Shown here: piece by piece, positions 26,309-35,314 of the stretch
Numbering within the stretch: position 1 is the stretch's first letter
Layout: each line of letters opens with the position of its first letter
Assembly: GCA_019638185.1 (NCBI GenBank)
Contig: JAHBUH010000007.1
Coordinates: forward strand, 1-64,000
Direction: 5' to 3'
Length of the DNA stretch: 64,000 nt
Source: Leadbetterella sp.
Lineage (GTDB): Bacteria > Bacteroidota > Bacteroidia > Cytophagales > Spirosomataceae
Made by a program: the position numbers and the translations under genes
The notes under the pieces: generated by a model
Database searches by the model: none
What the model saw: the letters and a program-made list of their open reading frames with translations, nothing else
Told to the model about the DNA's origin: nothing

Positions 26309-26605
26309 ATGTCAATTAACACAACTCAAAGCCCAATATCCTTTGCCGGGGATTTGGACAAAATTAATGATTTTTCCCGAAATGAGCAAAGCATTTTGGG
26401 GATACTTCGTACAGGCGGCGCCTATTCGGCCAAAGAGCTGGGAAGGAGGACTTCTGACCGTGATCCACGCAGCACCATCCGTTATTTACGCAAGAGGGGA
26501 ATTCCAGTAATGGACGTTTGGGTTTCAAGCGGAGGCCCAAGATATAAGCATTATTTTTTAGGCTCCGGCACACTCTCTCACCAACTAAATCTTTTTCAGC
26601 AATGA
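26309..26605 (+). CDS. Winged-helix protein
   Basis: A 98-residue protein whose middle forms a winged helix-turn-helix (SAKELGRRTSDRDPRSTIRY LRKRG). Similar small wHTH proteins precede replication genes in Bacteroidota phages. Its stop overlaps the start of the initiator gene (ATGA at 26602-26605). Confidence 0.7.
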   Translation: MSINTTQSPISFAGDLDKINDFSRNEQSILGILRTGGAYSAKELGRRTSDRDPRSTIRYLRKRGIPVMDVWVSSGGPRYKHYFLGSGTLSHQLNLFQQ

Positions 26606-27648
26606 TGGGAGAAGTATTAAATGAAGCGCTTGCGTGGGGTAGCTCCAGGCAAGCGCAAACAAATGTAGGCAAAAGGGCTTTTGTATATTACCGCGAATGG
26701 CATGAAGTTATTAAAAGTCTACCAGGTGATGTGAGACTGGAACTAGCGGACGCTATACCCTTATATACGTTCGAAGGTATCATACCGGAATTATCCCCTA
26801 CCGCCAGGATTGCCTTTATGTTCATCCGTGGGGATATTGACAGGGACTCTGAAAAGTATGTCAGAAAAGTCGAGGATCGATCAATAGCAGGGCGAATGGG
26901 GAACTTAAAAAGGTATTATCCTGACCTTTACGATAAAGTAAAATCCGGCAATTTAACAATTGAGGAGGCGGAGTCTATGTCCAAGGGTTCCACTCCTAAG
27001 TCGCAAACCTCGCAGCCTATCGCAAAGCTCGCAAATGCGACTTTTGAATCGCAAATCTCGCAAACGATCGCAAATCTCGCAACGGTCGCTGATAAAGATA
27101 AAGAAGAAGATAAAGAAGAAGATAAAGAAGAAGATAAAGAAGAAAGAATAGACTTCGCCTTTTTCTCTTCTGTCTGGAATTTAGAGTTGCCTGATCACAC
27201 CAAAGTATCAGCTTTAACCGATAAAAGAAAAAAAGCTATAAAAGCCCGCCTCCCTGAATTTGGCAAAACAAAAGATGAACAGCAGGCAATATTTCAAGCG
27301 CTCATCGAAAAAATCAAAGCATCACCATTTCTGTGTGGAGAAAATGATCGTGGTTGGAAACCTGATTTTGATTGGGTCTTTAAAAGTGCTGATAATTGGC
27401 GAAAAATATTTGAAGGGAAATTCGACAAGAAAGCACAGCAATCAGCGACTGCCTCCACCGCCAACACAGTAACATTGCCAAACGGCGGCTCTGTAACATT
27501 AGGAGTGGGTGAATACATCCACCAGCGAGGACACAGGACACTCGGCAGCGGTGTGAACGAAATACCGATGGATGCACCCCCCCGGCCTACAGCGCAACAT
27601 TATTGGGATCGAGTAAATAACGTTTGGCAATTTAATGGATTGATGTAA
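26602..27648 (+). CDS. DUF6291-type replication initiator/replisome organiser
   Basis: A 348-aa protein. Residues 16-100 match the DUF6291 layout of Bacteroidota phage proteins (FVYYREWHEVIKSLPGDVR, then ADAIPLYTFEGIIPELS and FMFIRGDID). The C-terminal 110 residues (SPFLCGENDRGWKPDFDWVF) resemble replisome organisers that load helicases. Between them is a low-complexity linker with 4 copies of DKEE, and the DNA coding for this linker contains four iterons. Position before the primase-helicase, with a one-base stop/start overlap (TAATG), supports an initiator role analogous to lambda O. Confidence 0.7.
   Translation: MMGEVLNEALAWGSSRQAQTNVGKRAFVYYREWHEVIKSLPGDVRLELADAIPLYTFEGIIPELSPTARIAFMFIRGDIDRDSEKYVRKVEDRSIAGRMGNLKRYYPDLYDKVKSGNLTIEEAESMSKGSTPKSQTSQPIAKLANATFESQISQTIANLATVADKDKEEDKEEDKEEDKEERIDFAFFSSVWNLELPDHTKVSALTDKRKKAIKARLPEFGKTKDEQQAIFQALIEKIKASPFLCGENDRGWKPDFDWVFKSADNWRKIFEGKFDKKAQQSATASTANTVTLPNGGSVTLGVGEYIHQRGHRTLGSGVNEIPMDAPPRPTAQHYWDRVNNVWQFNGLM
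27001..27150. other. Candidate replication origin: four 19-bp iterons plus AT-rich tract
   Basis: TCGCA starts at 27001, 27010, 27020, 27029 and again at 27049, 27058, 27068, 27077. This gives four units of consensus TCGCAAAnCTCGCAnnnnn at 27001, 27020, 27049 and 27068, in two adjacent pairs 10 bases apart. Immediately after comes a purine-rich, AT-rich tract with four perfect copies of GATAAAGAAGAA (27097-27144). The order (iterons inside the initiator gene, then an unwinding-type tract) is that of lambda ori. Confidence 0.7.
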
Positions 27649-29423
27649 TGAAGTGGGAAGCGTTAAATATTGATCTAAAGGGCCGGAATAAAGGCAAGGT
27701 GAAAGTTTATTGCCCTCAGTGCCGGGATACTCGCAGCGATAAGCAAGACCGGAGTTTGAGCGTGGACATCGATGCCGGCCTGTTTAAGTGTCACTATTGT
27801 TCATGGGCAGGGTCAGCGGCGGAAAAGGAAGATAACGAATGGCGCAAGCCGGTAAGAATGCAAGCGAAAGAATACAAGAAGCCTGAAAAAGTTGGTTCGT
27901 CTGAGCTTTCCGAGAAGGTAGTGAAGTATTTTTCCGGTCGAGGTATCAGTGTCCAAACGCTCCAGCTTATGGGCGTAACCGAAGGTTTAGAGTATATGCC
28001 ACAAAAGAGCGCCGAGGTAAATACTGTTCAGTTTAACTATTACCTAAACGGGGAACATATCAATACCAAGTACCGGACAGCTGACAAACATTTCAAGCTG
28101 ACCAGCGGGGCCGAACTCTTACCGTACAACGTAGATGCTATTTTCGGGGCCTCCACTGTGATTGTTACAGAGGGGGAAATAGATGCCCTCAGCTGGATTG
28201 AGATCGGCGTTCAGGCCGTTGTTTCGGTGCCAAATGGAGCTAGCGCGAATTTATCGTATTTGGATGCATATATAGAATCGCATTTCGGCGATAAAGAGAC
28301 TATTTATATCGCGGTAGATGAGGACACAAAAGGCGAGATTTTAAAAAACGAACTCATTCGTAGATTCGGAGCCGAACGGTGCCGGATTATAGAATACGGT
28401 GATGGTTGTAAAGATTCAAATGAGCATCTCATAAAATATGGACGGGAGTCACTTTTGAAATGCTTAGAAGAGGCTAAAGAAGTCAAAATTGAGGGGGTAT
28501 TTACGGTCAAAGACTTTGAACAGAGCCTTGACGCTTTATTTGAAGACGGACTGAAGCCCGGCGCTACTATAGGTCATAGAAATTTTGATGCATTGTGCAG
28601 TTTCGAGACTAGGCGGCTTTGTACCGTCACAGGTACGCCCTCGGCCGGGAAAAGTGAGGTTATCGATATGATAGCAGAACGCCTAAACATTCGGTACGGA
28701 TGGCGTTTCGCTTTCTTTTCCCCAGAGAATGCCCCACTCCAGTACCACGCAAGTAAACTGATTGAGAAGTTCACGGGAAAAAAATTCAAGAAGGGACACC
28801 TACCAGAGCAGGAGTATTTGGAGGTCAAAGAACACTTGGAGAACAATTTCTTTTTTATTTCGCCATCCTCATTTACTGTAGAGAACATACTAAGTGCAGC
28901 TACGTCATTAGTGCGCAGGAAGGGCATAAAATGCTTGGTGATCGATCCCTTCAATCGAGTGGAGCTTCCAACGTCTAATAAGAGCGAAACGAATCAAATT
29001 AGCGAGTTTTTAGACAAGTTGACCAACTTCGCCCAGGTTAATGACGTGCTAGTTATTCTTATGGCCCACCCTGCAAAAAGACCGCGGAATAAGGATGGTA
29101 CTATTGAGGCACCTAACCTGTACGATATAAGTGGAAGCGCCAATTTCTACAACAAATCGGATTACGGAATTATCATTCATCGGAACTATGCGGAAGACTT
29201 AACAGAAGTCCACGTACAAAAGGTGAAATTCAGAAACCTCGGGCAGGCGGGTATTGCTCAATTCAAATATAACCTCAACAACGGCCGATATACACCAGTT
29301 ATTGACGGGGTGCCTGATGAGCAGGATAATACTAACCATCTTAGAAAGTCCATAAAAGACCCGAACCAAAACGAACAGAGGTTGATTCCTTTCGAGTACG
29401 ACAGCGGGGACATACCATTTTAA
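27648..29423 (+). CDS. T7 gp4-like primase-helicase
   Basis: A 591-aa bifunctional replication protein. It has an N-terminal zinc ribbon (C22-x2-C25, C48-x2-C51), a Toprim domain (TEGEID with Glu174 and Asp178; VDEDT with Asp223/Asp225), and a RecA-like DnaB-family helicase domain (Walker A GTPSAGKS at 328-335; Walker B CLVIDPF with Asp432). This is the order of phage T7 gp4 and Twinkle. It would prime and unwind the element's own DNA, so the element replicates autonomously after excision. Confidence 0.9.
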   Translation: MKWEALNIDLKGRNKGKVKVYCPQCRDTRSDKQDRSLSVDIDAGLFKCHYCSWAGSAAEKEDNEWRKPVRMQAKEYKKPEKVGSSELSEKVVKYFSGRGISVQTLQLMGVTEGLEYMPQKSAEVNTVQFNYYLNGEHINTKYRTADKHFKLTSGAELLPYNVDAIFGASTVIVTEGEIDALSWIEIGVQAVVSVPNGASANLSYLDAYIESHFGDKETIYIAVDEDTKGEILKNELIRRFGAERCRIIEYGDGCKDSNEHLIKYGRESLLKCLEEAKEVKIEGVFTVKDFEQSLDALFEDGLKPGATIGHRNFDALCSFETRRLCTVTGTPSAGKSEVIDMIAERLNIRYGWRFAFFSPENAPLQYHASKLIEKFTGKKFKKGHLPEQEYLEVKEHLENNFFFISPSSFTVENILSAATSLVRRKGIKCLVIDPFNRVELPTSNKSETNQISEFLDKLTNFAQVNDVLVILMAHPAKRPRNKDGTIEAPNLYDISGSANFYNKSDYGIIIHRNYAEDLTEVHVQKVKFRNLGQAGIAQFKYNLNNGRYTPVIDGVPDEQDNTNHLRKSIKDPNQNEQRLIPFEYDSGDIPF

Positions 29424-29445
29424 AAACTTTACACAACTTGACGAA

Positions 29446-29673
29446 ATGAAGAAAAACACAGCTTTAACCACGAACAAAAAAACAGGGGACGTCTATCAAT
29501 GGCGTGGAGGCCTCCTCTTCAAAAACCTAACCACCGGTCGAGACGGGGAACTGGAAACTAATGAGCAAGCGCAACAGGCTTTTGTGATACCCCTCCAACT
29601 CAACGCTTTGGCTAATCAGAACGAGAATCTGATCACACTCATCCAGGTGTTGGGTTTGTCGCTGGAGTTTTGA
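29446..29673 (+). CDS. Small protein of unknown function
   Basis: A 75-residue protein without recognisable motifs (TGDVYQWRGGLLFKNLTTGR early; a leucine-rich C-terminus). It follows the helicase gene by 22 bases and is probably in the same transcript. Confidence 0.5.
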   Translation: MKKNTALTTNKKTGDVYQWRGGLLFKNLTTGRDGELETNEQAQQAFVIPLQLNALANQNENLITLIQVLGLSLEF

Positions 29674-29686
29674 AACAAAGCAAAAA

Positions 29687-29920
29687 ATGAGCAAAAAGAA
29701 GAAAATAGAGAGCGAGGATACACCGTTTGAGATGGAAGAGGTCAAGTTTGAATTTGAAGAAATGGAGATGCCCGTTATCGAGATCGACACTACCAATATT
29801 CCGGAATTTCCGGTTATTGATATGGATGTATCCGTATGGGTAAGCCCAGAGCAGAAGGCCGATGCTGTCAGCTTATTTGCCCAGTGGATAGTAGGATATG
29901 ACGGAAGTGAAGACGAGTAA
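29687..29920 (+). CDS. Small acidic protein
   Basis: A 77-residue, strongly acidic protein with a lysine-rich first 7 residues (FEMEEVKFEFEEMEMPVIEI). Acidic phage proteins can mimic DNA or bind basic partners, but nothing here identifies a target. It starts 13 bases after the previous gene. Confidence 0.5.
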   Translation: MSKKKKIESEDTPFEMEEVKFEFEEMEMPVIEIDTTNIPEFPVIDMDVSVWVSPEQKADAVSLFAQWIVGYDGSEDE

Positions 29921-29990
29921 AAAAAATGCAGAAAACCTGAGGAAATACCCCGTTTTCTTTGTAAATTTAGGTTAAAATTCAGCAACTTTA

Positions 29991-30563
29991 ATGGCAAAGC
30001 CACCAACTTTTCCGACCGTAATTGACGGTTTAGCTACCGTCACCATATCCTTTCTAAAGTCAAGGAACTATCTTTCTGCTCCCGGGCATAAAGCAGGACT
30101 GGTCGAATGGACACGTAACGGTAGGCCTGCCGGTAGCATCGCTATCGAGGTTATCATGGCGGAGGCTTCCGCAGAACTAATAATGAAATACCGGTCAAAC
30201 GGAGTGTACAAAGAGCATCGGGTTCCTATTGTCTCCCGGGTTTCTCCGTTCGGCGGCCTTATTTGGCTATTCGTCTGCCCGGTCACGGGACTTAAAGGCC
30301 GGAACCTGTATGAGAACAGCGACCTTTTCACCCACCGGGCGGCACTTGGTCAGGCAATGTATTACTGTCAAACCATAAGCAAGCCGCACAGGGAGCTAGT
30401 CAAAGAGTTTGCTGAGTATCGACTTCAGGGGCTAGGGGCGACATTTTACAAAAAATACGCAAAACGTATGTACAGAGGTAAGTTTACCCGAAGGTATATT
30501 TCTTATTTGAAGAAGGCGGGCTTATTTGATGAATTCAAGACCCGGGCCGGGCCTCAATTTTGA
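29991..30563 (+). CDS. Degenerate relative of a zinc-ribbon protein family
   Basis: A 190-aa protein. It follows the pattern of an uncharacterised family found on plasmids and phages: W-x2-G-x3-A-x-I, then Y-x-V, then FGG-x3-W-x-FxCP, then R-x-LY, F-x-HR and a Q/K-rich basic tail. In typical members the CP-x2-GC and CRHC cysteines bind zinc. Here only FVCP and a lone YYC remain, so the zinc site appears lost. The tail is basic and probably binds nucleic acid. Assignment is from memory of the pattern. Confidence 0.5.
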   Translation: MAKPPTFPTVIDGLATVTISFLKSRNYLSAPGHKAGLVEWTRNGRPAGSIAIEVIMAEASAELIMKYRSNGVYKEHRVPIVSRVSPFGGLIWLFVCPVTGLKGRNLYENSDLFTHRAALGQAMYYCQTISKPHRELVKEFAEYRLQGLGATFYKKYAKRMYRGKFTRRYISYLKKAGLFDEFKTRAGPQF

Positions 30564-30627
30564 TCCGGAAATCAAACTATATTTTTATCATTTTATTATT
30601 TAACTTAACACAAAAACACACGACACA

Positions 30628-30924
30628 ATGGAAAATTCCCAATATCAAGACGCCCTGGAGGAGGCCTACCAAGCACTAGAGGCGGAGAAGCAGCAACTTT
30701 TAAATAGCGTTAAAGACGAGGCAGTAGAGGCCATTCGCTGCATGATCTCGCAACTTGACCACCTCCATAGTTCTACTACCCACCTGTCCCGAATCTTTCC
30801 GGATCAGCAGCTCTCTTTTGGCAAAGCGCAAGCCGGTTTATCAATAGCTAAATCGTACTTTAGCGAGGCGTTAAACAACATGATTATTAACCCACAGACG
30901 GTTGACGTATCACAACCATCCTAA
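30628..30924 (+). CDS. Small helical protein upstream of tape measure
   Basis: A 98-residue helical, acidic protein (YQALEAEKQQLLNSVKDEAV). It lies 39 bases before the tape-measure-like gene, the position of tail-assembly chaperones in siphophages, but I see neither their sequence nor a frameshift site. A chaperone or scaffold role is only positional inference. Confidence 0.45.
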   Translation: MENSQYQDALEEAYQALEAEKQQLLNSVKDEAVEAIRCMISQLDHLHSSTTHLSRIFPDQQLSFGKAQAGLSIAKSYFSEALNNMIINPQTVDVSQPS

Positions 30925-30963
30925 CCGCTCCTTTAGCACACAACTTTTAAACACAACGCAATA

Positions 30964-33900
30964 ATGCAACAAGATTCAACAGGTGGCATATACTTCAAGA
31001 TCAGCCTGGACAACAGTCAACTAAAGAAGGATGCCGAGCAGGCAAATCGCATCCTAAACAACCTCGGCAAACAAACCGAAAAGATCGACCTCGGCAAAGC
31101 CGTAAAAATTGACTTAAGCAAACAGCAACAGCAGATCGGGAATTTATCGCTTAGTTTGGGCGGGGCGAGGTCGGCCATAGACGCCGTCACCGCAGCGCAG
31201 GAGCTGGCCACACTCACCGATGTTAAGGCTATAGCCGGGACGGGCTTACTGACCAAAGTTAAGACCATCTACACAGCGGTTCTTACCAGGATGACAGCTG
31301 CAATGGGAGGCTCTGTTGTTGCGGCACAGGCCCTAACCGGCACCCTTACGCTGGGGCTTAGCGTTGCCGTTGGCTTGCTAATTAAGCTGATGGACGACTA
31401 CAACCGCAAAAACGAGGAGGCCGCTGCCAAGCTAAAGGAGGCGGTTGATATGGAGAAATCCGCCATTGCGGCCAAAATAAAAACCCGGGTGGAATTGGAT
31501 AATGAGATCGAGAGTATTGAGCGGTTTAACGGCACTAAGGAGCAGCAGAAAAAGAAAATATCAGAACTGAACAGCAAGTACGGTGAAAGTTTCGGCTATT
31601 ACAAAACACTCGATGAGTGGTACAGTGTACTGATCCGGAAGGGCGAGGACTATGTAAACGTTATCCTTAACCAGGCCCGGGCACAGGCCGAGGTAAATAA
31701 GATCGTTGAGCTGGAGCAAAAGAAATATGAGATCGAGCAGACCAACAAACGAAATTTCCGGAAGGTCGGGGGTGAGACTATTGTCGGCGGTGTTGTTGAA
31801 TGGTTCAATGGTGATGACGGCACCGAGGGCAAGGCCGATGCCCTGAAAGAGATCAATAAGGAGCTGGAGCGCCGCAACGACAACGTAAAGTATTTCAACA
31901 ATCAGACCAAGTACTTTCAAAATCGTTCCGACCTGGATTACCACACCGACCCGGATAAGGGTAAGAGCGGCAGTAAAACCAAAAAGACGGAAGACCCTTT
32001 TATTAAGAGTCTGGAGGAACGAAAAAAGCAATATACCGAATATGTTAAGCTCCTAAACTCATCCGATGAGGATGTGAGAGCCTCCGCCTCCTCGACCTTT
32101 AAATCTTTAATCAAAGACGGGGAAACATATCTTGATTACCTTTCCGGGGTTCGTGATAAGCTGCTAGATCATCTAACTGATAATCCCGGCGACAAGACCG
32201 CTGCTGCCCACTTGCAGGCCGTACGTTCACGAATCGCAGACATTGAGAACGGATCCGCCGCAAACGAAGAAGCCGAGCGAACGAGGGCACTGGCTGCCAT
32301 TGAGAAGCAGCGCGAGGACTTAATCACCGAGAGTGAATTAAGAGCTTCACAGGCACGAATCAACGGAATGGAGGCGGGTTTTGAAAAGGAGATGGCGCAG
32401 GCCGAGTTGAATTTCAAAAAAGAGCAGATGGAAGCTGAAAAGCGGCTCCAGAAAATGATCGAACTGGAGGCCGACCGTCAGGAGCAGATGCACAAAGCAG
32501 CGTATAAGGGTACAGGGATAGTGGCACCGAGGTTTGACCGCACAACCGTAACGGAAGCATCACTATCCTCCACCGACCTGATGAGTTATTCGCAGGACCT
32601 GGAACTGAATCAGCAAAAGAATTTGCAAGAAAACAAAGCCATACTGGAGAAGCTGTTAAAAGACTATCAAACCTTTGAGGAGCGCCGCACGGCCATAACG
32701 GCAAAGTACCAAAAGCAGCGCAAAGACCTGACGGCCGCCGGTGTGCTTGATGATGAACGGGAGCAGCTCGTTTCAGAGCAGGAAGCCCAGGCCCTGAATG
32801 CGCTTGACCTGGAGGTAGCTAAAAAGAATGAGCTGTTTCAAAGTTGGATGCATTCGTTGACCGGCAAAACCCTTGCAAACCTGGAGGCGGTACTAAGGGA
32901 AGCAGAAATGCTTTTGAAAAATGCCCTTTCTGGTGGCTCTGCCGGGCAGGAACTGGCTATTGCAAGGGCAAGGGTCGAGGAGGCAAAAAAAGCCGTTACA
33001 GCGGCGAAAAACAAGCAAAACGAAAACCCCGATAAACAGGCATCACAGGAGTGGAAAGTACTAGGCGACTCCATCCATAACGCGGCCTCCGCCCTGAACG
33101 TAGTTTCAGAATCGTTTGAGGGCGCAACGCAGGATGCTCTAAGAACGGCCGCAACCATTCTAAATAGCTCTTTGGGTGTAATGGATGCTGTAAAGAACGT
33201 TTCAACCTCCTCGGCGGCTGCTATATCCGGCACCGCAAAAGTCGCTGCCGCTGCCATATCAACTGTGGAAAAGGCTTCGGTGATCCTAACCGTCATATCG
33301 CTGGTTATTCAGGCCGTAACGGCGGCCATTAACTTCTCTAAGCGCCAGGCCGAACGCATTCGGGAAACTACGGTAAACATCCGGGATTTAAATATTGAAC
33401 TCGACCGTTTGCAAAGGCGTAATGTGATGAACAGCACCGGCGGAATTTTCGGGGAAGATAAATGGCTGCAAGCACAGCGCAATGTTCGGGGACTAAATGA
33501 AGCCTACAAGGAACTCGACAAAACCCTGTCAAAGGTATACGCCGCATACGGTGCAAGTAAAGAGAGATGGGATCATATTTTCGAGACGAATCAGGTTCCG
33601 GCCTTTAAGGGGTGGGATCAAAGAGAAGCAATTATTGCATCCACAAATATTCTGATTGGCAAAAAAGATAACGCCCTAATTGATCTCTTCCCCAAACTAT
33701 TCACAGAAAGTGGAATTGATTATGATATGTTAGGGGAGTTTATTAATAGTGAACTGTTTAAAAAGCTTGACACCAAGGTGCAAGATATGCTTATAGAACT
33801 CAAAGAAGATTGGGAATCGTACAAAGATTACCTTGACGCTACGAAAGAGTATTTAGGTAGCATCTTCGGGGAGCTGGGCAACCAGATGAGTGATGCGATG

Positions 33901-34497
33901 GTAGACGCCTTCAGGAACGGTGAAAGCGCGGCTAAGTCCTTTACCTATTCTGTATCTAAGATGCTGGAAACGTTGGCTAAGCAGATTATTTATTCAATGA
34001 CCATTGCCCCCCATATCAAAAAGGCTGAGGAGGCTGTGCTAGCCATTTCTACCAACGCCGGATTGTCCGATGATCAGAAGTTTGAGGCCTACACGGGCAT
34101 TCTCACCGATCTGATAGACAACGCCGTAGGGGAGCAGGAACGCGCCAACCAGCTCTATAAGAAGTACCAGGACATTGCCGACGGGAAAGGGTTGGAGATA
34201 TTCAGCGGTGACACCCGCACCGGCACCAACAAAGGCCTAACCGCAATGACTCAGGATACTGGTGAAGAGTTAAACGGCCGTTTCGCTGTTATTCAAGGTC
34301 ATACGTTTGAGCTAATGAATAGATCAATTAGTATGGATGTACAGATGAGACTCTTAACTGCGCAATCCGCACAGCAGCTCCGTCACCTAGCCGGTATCGA
34401 GACCAACACCCACACCCTCCACGAGATTCGGGGGAATATTGCATCCATGAAGAACGCAATTGAAATAATATCCGAAAGGGGAGTTAAAATGTTTTAA
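30964..34497 (+). CDS. Phage tail tape-measure-like protein
   Basis: A 1177-aa protein. The N-terminus (YFKISLDNSQLKKDAEQANR ILNN) is the usual opening of tape-measure proteins in Bacteroidota phages. It has hydrophobic stretches near residues 90-145 and 770-800 and long coiled-coil regions rich in Glu, Lys and Ala (about 440-680). Tape-measure proteins set tail length and enter the cell during DNA delivery. It is the only recognisable virion protein in the element. At about 0.15 nm per residue it would measure a tail of roughly 175 nm if full length is used. Confidence 0.8.
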   Translation: MQQDSTGGIYFKISLDNSQLKKDAEQANRILNNLGKQTEKIDLGKAVKIDLSKQQQQIGNLSLSLGGARSAIDAVTAAQELATLTDVKAIAGTGLLTKVKTIYTAVLTRMTAAMGGSVVAAQALTGTLTLGLSVAVGLLIKLMDDYNRKNEEAAAKLKEAVDMEKSAIAAKIKTRVELDNEIESIERFNGTKEQQKKKISELNSKYGESFGYYKTLDEWYSVLIRKGEDYVNVILNQARAQAEVNKIVELEQKKYEIEQTNKRNFRKVGGETIVGGVVEWFNGDDGTEGKADALKEINKELERRNDNVKYFNNQTKYFQNRSDLDYHTDPDKGKSGSKTKKTEDPFIKSLEERKKQYTEYVKLLNSSDEDVRASASSTFKSLIKDGETYLDYLSGVRDKLLDHLTDNPGDKTAAAHLQAVRSRIADIENGSAANEEAERTRALAAIEKQREDLITESELRASQARINGMEAGFEKEMAQAELNFKKEQMEAEKRLQKMIELEADRQEQMHKAAYKGTGIVAPRFDRTTVTEASLSSTDLMSYSQDLELNQQKNLQENKAILEKLLKDYQTFEERRTAITAKYQKQRKDLTAAGVLDDEREQLVSEQEAQALNALDLEVAKKNELFQSWMHSLTGKTLANLEAVLREAEMLLKNALSGGSAGQELAIARARVEEAKKAVTAAKNKQNENPDKQASQEWKVLGDSIHNAASALNVVSESFEGATQDALRTAATILNSSLGVMDAVKNVSTSSAAAISGTAKVAAAAISTVEKASVILTVISLVIQAVTAAINFSKRQAERIRETTVNIRDLNIELDRLQRRNVMNSTGGIFGEDKWLQAQRNVRGLNEAYKELDKTLSKVYAAYGASKERWDHIFETNQVPAFKGWDQREAIIASTNILIGKKDNALIDLFPKLFTESGIDYDMLGEFINSELFKKLDTKVQDMLIELKEDWESYKDYLDATKEYLGSIFGELGNQMSDAMVDAFRNGESAAKSFTYSVSKMLETLAKQIIYSMTIAPHIKKAEEAVLAISTNAGLSDDQKFEAYTGILTDLIDNAVGEQERANQLYKKYQDIADGKGLEIFSGDTRTGTNKGLTAMTQDTGEELNGRFAVIQGHTFELMNRSISMDVQMRLLTAQSAQQLRHLAGIETNTHTLHEIRGNIASMKNAIEIISERGVKMF

Positions 34498-34530
34498 AAC
34501 TAAATGTTAACAACTTAAACAAACAAACTC

Positions 34531-35013
34531 ATGCCAGTACCATTAACGAACTATGACGACTTAGACATTCGCGCGGGTGTTATAGAAGGCGGCGGAAGCG
34601 TCCCTTCTGCCTTTTCCTGGGAGGACTTGGTAAACGCCGCCGATTGGAACAAGTTTCACCCATCTTATCTGGATGGAGCTACCAGTAAGACCGGAATCGT
34701 TCACGAGGGACAATTCCGGGGGTATCCGTATTCCGCACCGTGTCCTGATCCGATATTCTCTCCTTCATTTTACCAACTAAGTGGAGGATATTATTATTAT
34801 GTTTTCACTATAACAAATGCCGGAGGCAGAGCATATAATATTAGCTTCACAGTGCAGTCGGGTACCGCAGCAAACGTGGTAACAGATGACGGCACAGGTG
34901 TAAATGTTCGCGTAAGAACCAACGCTTTTTCTGGCAATTTCGTGAACATTTATTTTGAGGACAATGGCACGTGCCCCGACAGCAATACGGTTTCGAAAGA
35001 GCTAAAATCATGA
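34531..35013 (+). CDS. Unknown beta-rich protein after tape measure
   Basis: A 160-residue protein. The first 70 residues contain DLVNAADWNKFHPSYLDG and GIVHEGQFRGYPY. The last 75 look like one immunoglobulin-like beta sandwich (VFTITNAGGRAYNISFTVQS). By position it could be a tail accessory or adhesion protein, or be displayed at the surface. I recognise no family. Confidence 0.5.
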   Translation: MPVPLTNYDDLDIRAGVIEGGGSVPSAFSWEDLVNAADWNKFHPSYLDGATSKTGIVHEGQFRGYPYSAPCPDPIFSPSFYQLSGGYYYYVFTITNAGGRAYNISFTVQSGTAANVVTDDGTGVNVRVRTNAFSGNFVNIYFEDNGTCPDSNTVSKELKS

Positions 35014-35072
35014 AATGAGCAATCAAAATCGACCGGGAGCGAAAAATCAACCTGCTCAAGGCTACCAGGCAG

Positions 35073-35261
35073 TTGAAATCGAAATGGATATTGAGGGGTA
35101 AGGGACCGAAAGACTTGGTGCCACGGCCGTGGTTTATTACTACATCAGAAGCCAGGGAGATATGGGAAGACTTTGACCGGGTCTACTGCGATTCTGATGA
35201 TGAAACCGATAGGGCTTACCTGGCAAGGAAGAAGAAGCAGCTGGTGAAGGGGGTAATTTGA
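35073..35261 (+). CDS. Small basic protein, start uncertain
   Basis: A frame of 62 residues from a TTG at 35073. Protein-like sequence extends upstream in frame (IKIDRERKINLLKATRQLKS) to a stop at 35019, with no ATG. The ATG at 35016 is one frame away, and a one-base deletion would join MS to IKIDRERKI. The real gene probably starts there and is frameshifted or misread. Function unknown. Confidence 0.35.
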   Translation: MKSKWILRGKGPKDLVPRPWFITTSEAREIWEDFDRVYCDSDDETDRAYLARKKKQLVKGVI

Positions 35262-35314
35262 AATTACTCCCTTTGTATTGTTATTTATTTATATTGCAAA
35301 AAACCAAATTTACT

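Noticed and set aside
27097-27144. DKEE repeat as a protein functional motif
   Set aside because: The repeat is perfect at the DNA level and adjoins iterons, so a DNA (origin) role explains it better.
30628-30924. Tail-assembly chaperone with programmed frameshift
   Set aside because: Position fits, but no slippery heptamer or extended second frame is visible before the tape-measure gene.
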